A DNA stretch of 64,000 nt from Alkalihalobacillus sp. FSL W8-0930 (GTDB taxonomy: Bacteria; Bacillota; Bacilli; Bacillales; Bacillaceae_D): assembly GCA_037965595.1 (NCBI GenBank), contig CP150183.1:496001-560000 (forward strand). The letters are read 5' to 3'. The notes beneath the pieces are model-generated. The model saw only the letters and a program-made list of their open reading frames with translations. It searched no databases and was not told the DNA's origin. This document shows, in pieces, positions 26,754 through 35,413 of the stretch (position 1 is its first letter; every line of letters begins with the position of its first letter). A program made the translations under genes and the position numbers.

Positions 26754-27869
26754 ATGCAGTTTCAAGCACGCAAATGGACGGTTGGTCTATCATTAGTGGT
26801 TACCCTATCAGCAATACCGGCAATTGCAGGGGCGGAAGATGTGAAGGAAAGGTATCTAATCGGATTTAAAGAAGAAGCCGATGCGAATACATTCTCGACC
26901 CAAGCAGAAACATCTGAAAACCAAGTAGACGTAGATATTTTAAGAGAATACGAGAATTTACCCATTATTAATGCAGAATTAACAGAAGAGGAGGCAGAAG
27001 CACTCGAAGCAGAAGCCTCTATCGAATATGTAGAAAAAGACGTCAAGATGAGCACAATGCAAGAGATTCCATACGGGATTCCGCAGGTCAATGCACCAGC
27101 CGTGCATGAAGCAGGGAACGTTGGTTCAGGTGTATCCGTAGCTGTCATCGATACAGGGATTGCGCAACATGAGGATTTAAATATCGTAGGCGGGGAAAGC
27201 TTTGTCAGCTCAGAGCCTTCTTATGAAGACTTAAATGGGCATGGAACACACGTAGCCGGGACCGTGGCTGCGCTTGATAATTCAGTTGGAGTTCTAGGTG
27301 TTGCTCCAGAGGCAGACCTTTATGCCGTGAAGGTGCTGGATCAATTTGGAGACGGCTATACAAGCGATATTGCAGCAGGCATTGAGTGGGCAGCTAACCA
27401 GGACATTGATATTGCCAATCTCAGCTTAGGCGGTCCAATCGGTTCTCCGGTACTTGAACAAGCGGTGGACTACGCTGAAGAGCAAGGCACACTTCTCATT
27501 GCAGCAGCAGGAAATTCAGGAACACGAGGAATTGGATTCCCCGCAGCTTATGAGAATGTCGTTTCTGTCGCAGCAGTTGATTCAGAAAATAACAAAGCCA
27601 GCTTCTCAAGCTTTGGACCTGAGAACAACATCGCCGCACCTGGCGTCGACACCTTGAGCACGTACCCAGGTGGACAATATGCAGAGCTTAGTGGAACCTC
27701 AATGGCCTCTCCACACGTAGCAGGAGTTGCCGCACTCGTACAAGCAGCAAACCCATCCGCAACGGCTACAGAGATTCGCGAAACACTACAAGCATCAGCC
27801 ACACCACTTGGAAACCAAGAATACTTTGGTAGTGGATTGGTGAATGCAGAGGCGGCAGTGGGTAGGTAA
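26754..27869 (+). CDS. Secreted alkaline subtilisin (peptidase S8A)
   Basis: 371 aa prepro-enzyme: signal peptide to AIAGAE (~residue 27), I9 propeptide with RYLIGFKEEAD, then a mature part of about 270 aa beginning near MQEIPYGIPQVNAPAVHEAG. The triad is D133 (AVIDTGIAQHEDL), H163 (NGHGTHVAGT) and S316 (LSGTSMASPH), with oxyanion Asn N254 (AAGNSG). The mature length and residues resemble the high-alkaline subtilisins (Savinase/M-protease type) more than BPN'. ATG 26754 has AGGAGGG 7 bases upstream. A peptide-sensing regulator is encoded convergently 75 bases away. Confidence 0.95.
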   Translation: MQFQARKWTVGLSLVVTLSAIPAIAGAEDVKERYLIGFKEEADANTFSTQAETSENQVDVDILREYENLPIINAELTEEEAEALEAEASIEYVEKDVKMSTMQEIPYGIPQVNAPAVHEAGNVGSGVSVAVIDTGIAQHEDLNIVGGESFVSSEPSYEDLNGHGTHVAGTVAALDNSVGVLGVAPEADLYAVKVLDQFGDGYTSDIAAGIEWAANQDIDIANLSLGGPIGSPVLEQAVDYAEEQGTLLIAAAGNSGTRGIGFPAAYENVVSVAAVDSENNKASFSSFGPENNIAAPGVDTLSTYPGGQYAELSGTSMASPHVAGVAALVQAANPSATATEIRETLQASATPLGNQEYFGSGLVNAEAAVGR

Positions 27870-27881
27870 GGGAGAGTATAA

Positions 27882-27930
27882 AGAAAAAGCACCTCTAGGT
27901 TAAATTGATAACCGTAGAGGTGCTTTTTCT
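27882..27930. terminator. Bidirectional terminator between subtilisin and the peptide gene
   Basis: Perfect 16-bp arms, AGAAAAAGCACCTCTA (27882-27897) and its complement (27915-27930), with a 17-base loop; A-run and T-run sit on both sides. Confidence 0.92.
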
Positions 27931-27943
27931 CAATCGTTGTTCA

Positions 27944-28081
27944 TTAGATTGGTTTTGCTACAGGAGGTAGATAGGGACCAGAAAGTGTTTCAAAAGATGC
28001 TAAATTAAATTGTGTAACATCTGTTTGAAGTGCTAATATAGCAACTACTAGTAGTGAGCTAGTTAAAAGAACTTTTTTCAA
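27944..28081 (-). CDS. Secreted signalling-peptide precursor (Phr/NprX/PapR-like), 45 aa
   Basis: TTG start at 28081 with a perfect GGAGGTG about 7 bases upstream; stop TAA at 27944-27946. The product starts MKKVLLTSSLLVVAILALQ, a classical export signal, and ends SGPYLPPVAKPI. It lies 14 bases after the stop of the RRNPP regulator on the same strand, the arrangement of plcR-papR and nprR-nprX, so it is very likely the cognate pheromone precursor. The mature signal should come from the C-terminal 5-12 residues; the exact cut is not visible. It ends at the shared bidirectional terminator. Confidence 0.85.
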   Translation of the reverse strand: MKKVLLTSSLLVVAILALQTDVTQFNLASFETLSGPYLPPVAKPI

Positions 28082-28095
28082 TTTTTAACACCTCC

Positions 28096-29340
28096 TTAAT
28101 ATAGTTGAATGTACAACTTATAAAAATTATTTGATAAGGTATGACGGTTGTTATTACTATGCCATTCTGCTAACTCCAATAATGCTGGTTTGGAATAGCT
28201 ATACATATCATTTTTTTGAAAATAGTGTATATATTCTTTCTCAAGAAAAGAATAATATTTTTCTTTCTCAAAGATACTATACTTCAATTTTTTAGCTTGG
28301 AGTTTATAAATTTTCGAGGAACATTTAGATATATAAGAATCAATTTCCTCTATGTAAATCTGTAACTCTGAATCCTCTATTTTCATTTCAATAAGAACTT
28401 CGACTAAAGAAGTTAAAGAAATAAGCATATCATCGTACTTACTTTGACTATCAGGAAGGCTCTTATAATATTCAATGCACTTTTTAAGATATTCACTAGC
28501 TTTTGCGTACTTTTTGTTCGTTTTTAATAATAATGAGTAGTTGTGAAGTAATTTATGATAGATGTCAGTTTGATTTAAGAGTCGAGCATTTCTTAAGAGA
28601 GTACTATAAATAGATTTAGACTCTGCAAACAGATGCATATTCTCATAGTTAACTGCTAAAATCATTTGAATATGGATTATTCGGATGTAATTATTACGAT
28701 CTTTGAATAATCTTAAAGCTTCTTGTGCATAAGGTATAGATTTTTCGTATTGACCTAACTTAGTGAAGTTGAGAGCAAGATTGTACGATATTTCGAGTAC
28801 GGTAACATTATTACTATTTGCTTTAAGTTTCAGGAAATGTTCTATTGCTTCATGGTATTTCCCCTCTACTGCAAGATAAACACCAATTAAATTTTGGAAC
28901 AGTAAATCCTCTAAAGGAGTAAGATTTGATCGGTTTCTCTCAATAACTTTAATATGCTCATTACCTAGATCATTCTTATTCTTTTGTAAGTAGTATCTAC
29001 CCAAATTAATATGATAAAGATTTACGAGATTAGTACGATTATAATAACTTTCTTCACTTTCAATCTGTTTACATAGTTCGTCAGACCGCTCTTTATCGTA
29101 ATAATAGATTGCATCTGAAAACTCTTCCAACTGCTCCGAAAGTACCCCGTACCTCTCAACCTCATCATTTATATCAAGTCCTAGGCGTTCCATTAGCATG
29201 GCTGCCGTTTCTTTGTTGACACTGTAGGCGTTGTTCTCGATTTTGGATAGGTGAGGGATTGAGCAGATACCATCTGCTAGTTCTGCCTGGGTAATTCCAC
29301 TTTTTAACCGGTAGTATTTGATTATTGGTCCAAATTCCAT
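28096..29340 (-). CDS. RRNPP-family quorum-sensing regulator (HTH plus TPR)
   Basis: 414 aa. HTH at residues ~5-60 (MEFGPIIKYYRLKSGITQAEL, SIPHLSKIENN), then helical TPR repeats up to the C-terminus, as in PlcR and NprR. It is a paralogue of 9613-10851 with the same layout and length. The downstream 45-aa precursor on the same strand makes a regulator-peptide cassette, and the convergent neighbour is a subtilisin gene, so protease control by cell density is the obvious hypothesis. Its 3' part is notably AT-rich compared with the flanking genes, which may hint at transfer. ATG 29340 with GGTGAATC upstream. Confidence 0.88.
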   Translation of the reverse strand: MEFGPIIKYYRLKSGITQAELADGICSIPHLSKIENNAYSVNKETAAMLMERLGLDINDEVERYGVLSEQLEEFSDAIYYYDKERSDELCKQIESEESYYNRTNLVNLYHINLGRYYLQKNKNDLGNEHIKVIERNRSNLTPLEDLLFQNLIGVYLAVEGKYHEAIEHFLKLKANSNNVTVLEISYNLALNFTKLGQYEKSIPYAQEALRLFKDRNNYIRIIHIQMILAVNYENMHLFAESKSIYSTLLRNARLLNQTDIYHKLLHNYSLLLKTNKKYAKASEYLKKCIEYYKSLPDSQSKYDDMLISLTSLVEVLIEMKIEDSELQIYIEEIDSYISKCSSKIYKLQAKKLKYSIFEKEKYYSFLEKEYIHYFQKNDMYSYSKPALLELAEWHSNNNRHTLSNNFYKLYIQLY

Positions 29341-29753
29341 GATTCACCAACCCATGTCTATAGTTTTCATTATAAAACAAAATCCGTGTTGATGGAGAGG
29401 ATAATGTTGTTTTTCTGTTGGGAAAAACAAGGTCAGCGACTAGGTCTTATCTCTTATGTAAGGCGATTGTAGCAAGCTATTCCTTTATGTTCAAGAAATA
29501 TATTGGAATAATTAGGTGAAAACGGTCTTATGAATCGTCTTACTGGAAAATTAAGAAAAGCTAGTGTCTGTATGGTTATTTGATAGGTCTAACCTCCTTC
29601 TGAATTAGGCATGCAGTATTTTGATTTAATTTTTAAAGAGGTTGGGAAATATGATAAGGTCATAAAAAGTAAGACTCTTCACAAGAGAAATATGAGCTTA
29701 TTTTTGTTTTAATATAATAAGGAAATCATTCGTTTTCTATAGGAGGGACCACT
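29341..29753. other. Intergenic region with a possible gene remnant
   Basis: 413 bases upstream of both the regulator and the sirtuin gene. A 33-codon open stretch at 29611-29712 (plus strand) starts MQYFDLIFKEVGKYDKVIKS but lacks a ribosome site and is preceded by stops in all nearby codons; it could be a decayed fragment. A cre-like TGAAAACGGTCTTA lies at 29517-29530. The rest is AT-rich and shows nothing else. Confidence 0.3.
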
Positions 29754-30494
29754 ATGTCGGACGTATCACAAATAGCTGCATTCATCAAAAAAGCATCGGC
29801 CATTACAGTCTTGACAGGAGCTGGTGTATCCACTGCCAGTGGTATTCCTGATTTCCGGTCTGCAAGCGGTGTGTGGACTGAGGACCGTTCAAGGGAATAT
29901 TATATGTCCACTCGTTATTTTTCACGGGATCCCGTTGATTTCTGGAAACGGTATAAGGAAATCTTTCACATAAAGCTCATGCAGAGTTACAAGCCAAATT
30001 TGGTTCATACGTTTCTGAAGGAGCTTGAGAAAGAAAAACAAGTGTATGTGGTGACTCAAAATGTGGACGGGCTTCATCAAGCGGCGCGAAGCTCTTCTGT
30101 GATTGAATACCACGGGTCTCTGCGGACCGCCACTTGTCCTGCTTGTGGATCAAAAAAGTCGGCTGCGCAAATTGTTGAAGAAGAGATCCCGAGATGTGAC
30201 AACGAAAGCTGCCAGACCATCGTCCGACCAGATATCGTCTTGTTTGGAGATCGAATTTTAAAGCATAGTGAGGCAGAGCAGGTCATTGATTCAAGTGATT
30301 TCATTCTGACACTGGGCACATCGCTTCAGGTAAGTCCATTTAACCTGTTACCTGAATATGCGGTTTACGAACGTGGGTTACCAGCTGCTTTATTAAATGG
30401 AGAGCGGACAATGATGGATTCTTTGTTTACTTTAACACTACGTGGAGATTTAAGTCAGACGATTACTGCATTAAAAAAAGAGCTCTCAAAATGA
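29754..30494 (+). CDS. Sir2-family NAD-dependent protein deacylase
   Basis: 246 aa sirtuin. GAGVSTASGIPDFRSASGVW and TQNVDGLHQAA form the NAD pocket, the catalytic His is in IEYHGSL, and a structural zinc is held by CPAC and CDNESC. GTSLQVSPFNLLPEYA and LLNGE complete the Rossmann part. It removes acetyl or other acyl groups from lysine; targets in bacilli include acetyl-CoA synthetase. ATG 29754 has AGGAGG about 8 bases upstream. It is convergent with the peptidase gene, 10 bases away. Confidence 0.93.
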   Translation: MSDVSQIAAFIKKASAITVLTGAGVSTASGIPDFRSASGVWTEDRSREYYMSTRYFSRDPVDFWKRYKEIFHIKLMQSYKPNLVHTFLKELEKEKQVYVVTQNVDGLHQAARSSSVIEYHGSLRTATCPACGSKKSAAQIVEEEIPRCDNESCQTIVRPDIVLFGDRILKHSEAEQVIDSSDFILTLGTSLQVSPFNLLPEYAVYERGLPAALLNGERTMMDSLFTLTLRGDLSQTITALKKELSK

Positions 30495-30504
30495 AGAAAG
30501 CTCT

Positions 30505-31080
30505 CTACTCATGTGGAGGGTAATACCCATTCTGAAGGTCGTTAATGGAATACCCAAAGTCCATTTGAAGATGAGGATAATCTTTAAAGCGTGACCAGTC
30601 TCCACCCCAGGTAAAGCCAAGTGCCTTCGCCAAATCCACGACTTCCAGCCAATCCGCTTTTCCGTTATTATTCCCGTCATAGTTCATATCCCATATGACA
30701 TCTCCATCATTTGTACGGAGGGCAAAGTCAACGGCAAGGCCGTAATTGTGGTAGGACTCTCCACCTCTTGCATTTGTAACGACCTGACCATTGGCGTCTC
30801 TACCACGATCATATAGGGAATTTTGTTCTTCTATTGAGCGAAAGTCGTCAGTAATGACTACTTGGATATTCAGTTCTTCAGCTTGTTCAACTAATTGGTT
30901 CACTTTATCAGCAACCGTCGGATGAAGGTCTGTTGTTGGTTCAGCTGCTTCATTCTTTTGTTTAGCAAAGGCTTCGTGTGGGCCTTCTAACTGCTTCTCT
31001 TGATAGAGGATAACTAAAAAAAGAGAGATAAGAATGAGAATGAAGCTCCACGAAAGAAGTACGCCTACTGTTCCTTTCAT
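30505..31080 (-). CDS. CwlK-like L-alanyl-D-glutamate endopeptidase (M15)
   Basis: 191 aa. One N-terminal membrane anchor or signal (~5-25), then an M15 metallopeptidase domain: ITDDFRSIEEQNSLYDRGR, ARGGESYHNYGLAVDFAL (zinc His and Asp) and DYPHLQMDFGYSINDLQNG (zinc His). This matches CwlK, which cuts the L-Ala-D-Glu bond of peptidoglycan. Between the two metal-ligand blocks it carries DMNYDGNNNGKADWLEV, which reads like an EF-hand calcium loop and is not part of the CwlK I recall. ATG 31080 has AAAGGAG upstream; the longer frame lacks a ribosome site. Confidence 0.85.
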   Translation of the reverse strand: MKGTVGVLLSWSFILILISLFLVILYQEKQLEGPHEAFAKQKNEAAEPTTDLHPTVADKVNQLVEQAEELNIQVVITDDFRSIEEQNSLYDRGRDANGQVVTNARGGESYHNYGLAVDFALRTNDGDVIWDMNYDGNNNGKADWLEVVDLAKALGFTWGGDWSRFKDYPHLQMDFGYSINDLQNGYYPPHE

Positions 31081-31185
31081 TCTATGAAACTCCTTTACAC
31101 GGAAGATGTCGAAACTCCACTTATTGTAACGCATATGAGGTGAGATTCCTATTGAACGTTCTATGAAAATCATGGCAGAAAAAAG

Positions 31186-31445
31186 AGACTGGAACATAAC
31201 TAAAAACCAATAGAAAAATGGCGAATGATTCAATTGCATAATCATTCGCCATTCGTGATTTTATTTGAACAAGCGGAAGGAGAACCTGAGACTCCTACGG
31301 AACAGAACGCGGTGAAGACACTGTAGCGGCGTCCTTTCCGCGAAAGGGGCTGAGGCCGTTCCCGTGGAAAGCGAAGGATTCTCCTGTAGCGGATATATTT
31401 CTATGTTCGTGTTTAGCTACCCATATTAATGTTAAGTCCCAGCCT
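31186..31445 (+). repeat. Dispersed structured repeat, copy B (complete, 260 bp)
   Basis: Ends are imperfect inverted repeats: GACTGGAACATAAC on the left and, read as complement, GGCTGGGACTTAAC on the right. Inside: a strong hairpin (31217-31253, 14-bp arms), then AACAAGCGGAAGGAGAACC, GAAGACACTGTAGCGG, CCTTTCCGCGAAAGGGG and GTGGAAAGCGAAGGATTC. It lies between cwlK-like and the permease gene and has no coding capacity. Confidence 0.82.
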
Positions 31446-31451
31446 GTTTTC

Positions 31452-32792
31452 TCATCGTTCCTGTAAATTCAACACAAAATTTGGGTTGCGGCGAATTTTA
31501 ATAATAAAGTAAATCAATCCAAGTAAAAGCCATGCAGATCCAATGATTAATGCATTTGTACTAATGCTGCCGAGTAGCCAGATACAGAATGCAGCACCTG
31601 CTCCTGGAACAATTAAGTAGCGCAGGGTCTGAGTGAAGCTTCGATTCTGACCGCGGATATAATAATGTGCAATCACAGACGCATTTACACTTGTAAAGCC
31701 GATCAATGCGCCAAAGCTAATGAAGGAATAGATAATCTCAAGCTCACCAAAGATAGCCGTTGTTGAAATGGCACCTACAAATAAAACGTTAAATAATGGC
31801 GTCTTAAGCTTAGGATGCACATACCCAAAGAACCGTCTTGGTAGGGAATCGTCTCGCCCCATTGCAAATAACAGCCTTGATGCACTTGCATGAGAGGATA
31901 GAGAAGAAGAGATAACCGCAACCATCGTCCCCGCTAAGAATAATGAGTGCATGAAGCTTCCGCCGATATACCCAGCGATTTCAAGAGAGACAGCTTCTGC
32001 ATTCGCGTAGTTTTGAAAGTTAGGATAAACCTGATGCAGAAAATAAGATGTTACGGTAAAAAGAACCCCACCGATCAGAACGACTAAAAAGATGGCACGG
32101 GGGATATTCTTCTTTGGATTGATCGTTTCCTCTGACATGGTCGAGATCGCATCAAATCCAAGGAAGGAAAAGCAAAGGATGGATGCTCCCGTAAAAATAA
32201 GTGACATATCAAGTGAAGAACTGTAAAAAGGGACGGGTGAGAGTAACTCTCCTGTACCAAGTCCTGCTGTGAGACCTTTAATAATGAAACCAACAAACAC
32301 AAGAGCAACAATCACTTGAAAGGTCACGAAAATAGCTGTGATGTTTGCCGTTAGTTTAATTCCAAACACATTAATGATCGTAATACTAAACGCTAAAATC
32401 AAAACCCATATAAATGGAGGAACGGACGGAAAGGCTGCGTCTAGATAAGCCGCTCCAATGGCAAAGTTCACCATAGGTAAAAAGAGATAATCGAGTAATA
32501 AGGTCCATCCCGCAATGAAGCCGGCATGAGGGTGAATGCTTTTCTGCGCATACGTATACGCTGAGCCCGCTTTTGGATACGCCTGTACCATTTTTCCGTA
32601 GCTGTATGCGGTGAGTAAAAGTGCTACAATCGTAAAAATGTAGGCAGCAGCCACGTGTCCTTGCGTTAATTGAGCAACGATTCCATAAGAATCAAATACA
32701 ACAAGCGGATCCATATAGGCTAGTCCGATTACAATAAGCGGAACCAGCGTAAGCGTACGCTTTAATTTCTGTTCTTTCTCCAAGTTAACCAC
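31452..32792 (-). CDS. APC-family permease, PuuP-like (putrescine/amino acid importer)
   Basis: 446 aa with 12 predicted membrane helices. VPLIVIGLAYMDPLVVFDSYG and YGKMVQAYPKAGSAYTYAQK match the PuuP branch of the APC superfamily, as does LGFDAISTMSEETINPKKNIPRA (helix 6 and loop). E. coli PuuP imports putrescine; here the substrate may be a polyamine or an amino acid. It is single-standing, with repeat copy B directly behind its stop. ATG 32792 has only a moderate ribosome site. Confidence 0.78.
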   Translation of the reverse strand: MVNLEKEQKLKRTLTLVPLIVIGLAYMDPLVVFDSYGIVAQLTQGHVAAAYIFTIVALLLTAYSYGKMVQAYPKAGSAYTYAQKSIHPHAGFIAGWTLLLDYLFLPMVNFAIGAAYLDAAFPSVPPFIWVLILAFSITIINVFGIKLTANITAIFVTFQVIVALVFVGFIIKGLTAGLGTGELLSPVPFYSSSLDMSLIFTGASILCFSFLGFDAISTMSEETINPKKNIPRAIFLVVLIGGVLFTVTSYFLHQVYPNFQNYANAEAVSLEIAGYIGGSFMHSLFLAGTMVAVISSSLSSHASASRLLFAMGRDDSLPRRFFGYVHPKLKTPLFNVLFVGAISTTAIFGELEIIYSFISFGALIGFTSVNASVIAHYYIRGQNRSFTQTLRYLIVPGAGAAFCIWLLGSISTNALIIGSAWLLLGLIYFIIKIRRNPNFVLNLQER

Positions 32793-33008
32793 ATCCTTTA
32801 TTTGAACTGAAATCAGTTTAGTCGATCACACGACCCCTTTCAACAATTAATTTTACATAAAGCCTAATGTAAGCGATACCAGATAAAAATAGGTGAAAGT
32901 CGGTATTTTGTGGTGAATTTTATATTGATTTTTTAGTCACCAGATAATAGTATGAATCCATATTCTAGTGAAATAGACATATGTCTTTATGAGGGGGAAT
33001 TGCTAGAG

Positions 33009-35234
33009 ATGGAAGTGACGTTATATGCATGGTTAATTGTTTCCAGTGCAGTACTCATAGTCTTTTACATATTATCAAGAAAATATAACTGGTCTAAGCA
33101 GGTGCTCATCGCACTCTTTTTAGCCATTAATGCAATCTATCTTGGCTGGCGTGCCGTTTATACGCTACCAACAATGAACACGATTAGCATCATTGCGGGT
33201 GTTTTGCTTTTACTAACTGAGGTTGCTGGGTTTCTTCAGTCGATTGTCTTTAGTGTGATTTCGTGGAAACCATTTAAGCGGAAGCATATTCCGTTATCTG
33301 AATTTGAGAATCTACCAACCGTAGATATCTTTATTGCTACGTATAACGAATCTGAGGATCTATTAAAACGAACGATTGCTGCGTGTACACTCATCCGTTA
33401 TCCAAAGAATCTAGTCTCGATTTATGTGTGTGATGACGGAAGAAGAGCGAGCGTCCGTGAGCTTTGTGAGGAATTTGGAATTGGCTATATTGATCGGAAA
33501 GATAATAGCCACGCCAAAGCGGGAAACCTTAATCACGCGCTTACCAAAACAAACGGGGAAATTGTTGTGACAATGGATGCGGACATGGTACCTCAAGCCA
33601 ATTTCTTAGAACGGACACTCGGACAGTTTACTGATCCGGAAATGGTGTTTGTTCAGGCCCCGCAAGTGTTCTATAATGATGATCCGTTTCAGTACAACTT
33701 GTTTTTTGAAGACCAGATTACTAATGAACAAGACTTCTTTATGCGTCAGCTAGAAGAAGGAAAAGACCGGTTCAATGCCACGATGTACGTGGGAAGTAAT
33801 GCATTGTTTCGCAGAACAGCCCTTGATGAAGTAGGTGGTTTTGCTACAGGTGTCATTACTGAAGATATGGCAACGGGTATGCTACTACAATCAGATAACC
33901 GGAAAACAGCCTTTATTAATGAAACATTGGCTGTCGGTCTGTCACCTGAAACGTATGCTGATCTGTTGAAGCAACGCGATCGCTGGTGCCGTGGGAACAT
34001 TCAGGTTATCCGTAAGTTTAATCCGTTAAAGATGAAGGGATTAAGCTTTATGCAGAAGCTTCTGTACATGGACGGCATTCATTACTGGTTCTTTGGCATT
34101 TATAAGATGGTGTTTCTACTTGCGCCATTGTTGTTCCTTGTTTTTAATATTTATAGCTTGGACGTCGCCTTCACCCAGCTATTATGGTTCTGGGTACCAG
34201 CTTTTATTTCGTCACAGCTGATGTTTAAGTCCCTTGCCAATAAAAAGCGAACGGTGCTTTGGAGTCATGTCTATGAAGTGGCGATGACGCCCTATATGGC
34301 GATCTCCGTACTATCAGAGATTTTTCTCAAGAAGAAATTTAAATTTAACGTGACAAGAAAAGGTGTTCAAACGAATCAAAGACGTTTTCTTTGGGTTACA
34401 AGCATTCCGTACTTGCTTCTAGCGGCACTCACTCTTGTCGCTTTGGTAAAAGTGGGTCTTTACTACGTGTATCCAGACAGGTACTCGGTTAACCCGGATG
34501 TACTATATATTAATATTTTCTGGGTGCTTTATAACGCAGCAGCTATTATTCTAGCGATCTTTCTTACGTTTGAACGCCCGCGTCATCGGAACTCAGAGCG
34601 CTTTTCCGTTGATCTACAAGGGGTTCTTCATGGAAGTGAGACCTCTGTCTCGTTCAACATTTTAAATATTAGTGAAAGTGGTGCTCGTATTGAGTTAGAT
34701 GCGCTTTCCCTTGAAGAGCATTTATCTAAGGAACAGAGCTTTGTGATCGATTTTGCCGGAGTCGAAGGCCTAGCAGTAAAAAAGGAATGGATTAACGAGA
34801 AGAACGGGAAGCTGTTAATGGGTGTTTCATTTATCGATCCGGATCTTGATCAATATGCCGAAACGATTCGTGTATTGTTCAGTGAGCCAGTCAATGCAGA
34901 GATTGAAAAGTATTATGACAAGGCCCTCTTAACAACGGCGATGTACCGGTTCCTTCGCCGGACAAAAAGGGAGGATCCAAGCTTTCATCGTCAATCCATC
35001 CGCAAAAATGTCTCTCTTCCTGGACAATTAAACATTGATGGCCAAACAGTAGAAATGACCGTACTGGATTACAGTGAGGCAGGTTGTAGCGTACGGCTTA
35101 ACCGGAGTCTTCGGGTGGACCAGTTGGTAAAAGTATCTACAAACGAACGAGAACTAGCAGGACGAACGGCACAAATATGCTGGGTTCGTAAAAAAGGCAG
35201 AAATCGATATGTCGGACTGAAATTTGTCGCTTGA
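33009..35234 (+). CDS. Membrane GT2 glycosyltransferase with two C-terminal PilZ domains
   Basis: 741 aa from ATG 33009 (GAGGGGG 11 bases upstream; TTG 33000 also possible). Three N-terminal membrane helices, a family-2 transferase domain (~85-340) with VCDDGRR, TMDADMVP, VITEDMA and QRDRWCRGN (the QxxRW processive signature), more membrane helices, then PilZ 1 (~523-625, RNSER and NISESGARIEL) and PilZ 2 (~660-741, RQSIR and DYSEAGC). It resembles BcsA-type synthases activated by c-di-GMP. No bcsB, cellulase or cyclase gene is nearby, so the polymer is unknown. Confidence 0.85.
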   Translation: MEVTLYAWLIVSSAVLIVFYILSRKYNWSKQVLIALFLAINAIYLGWRAVYTLPTMNTISIIAGVLLLLTEVAGFLQSIVFSVISWKPFKRKHIPLSEFENLPTVDIFIATYNESEDLLKRTIAACTLIRYPKNLVSIYVCDDGRRASVRELCEEFGIGYIDRKDNSHAKAGNLNHALTKTNGEIVVTMDADMVPQANFLERTLGQFTDPEMVFVQAPQVFYNDDPFQYNLFFEDQITNEQDFFMRQLEEGKDRFNATMYVGSNALFRRTALDEVGGFATGVITEDMATGMLLQSDNRKTAFINETLAVGLSPETYADLLKQRDRWCRGNIQVIRKFNPLKMKGLSFMQKLLYMDGIHYWFFGIYKMVFLLAPLLFLVFNIYSLDVAFTQLLWFWVPAFISSQLMFKSLANKKRTVLWSHVYEVAMTPYMAISVLSEIFLKKKFKFNVTRKGVQTNQRRFLWVTSIPYLLLAALTLVALVKVGLYYVYPDRYSVNPDVLYINIFWVLYNAAAIILAIFLTFERPRHRNSERFSVDLQGVLHGSETSVSFNILNISESGARIELDALSLEEHLSKEQSFVIDFAGVEGLAVKKEWINEKNGKLLMGVSFIDPDLDQYAETIRVLFSEPVNAEIEKYYDKALLTTAMYRFLRRTKREDPSFHRQSIRKNVSLPGQLNIDGQTVEMTVLDYSEAGCSVRLNRSLRVDQLVKVSTNERELAGRTAQICWVRKKGRNRYVGLKFVA

Positions 35235-35413
35235 TTTTTAGTATACGGGGAGAAAACAACTTGAGAGAAAGACAGAAGATTTGATGAGACAATCGACTGT
35301 CGTTTGTTATTACACAGAACAAGCGGAGGGAGAATGCGAGACTCCTGTGGATACAGTACGTGGTGAAGACACTGTAGTGGTGGGTTTCCACGAAAGTGGC
35401 TGAGGCCGTACCC

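Noticed and set aside
29404-29472. 22-codon ORF with a GGAGAGG site upstream of the second RRNPP regulator
   Set aside because: No signal-peptide or other recognisable pattern; the 45-aa gene downstream of the regulator fits far better as the cognate peptide.
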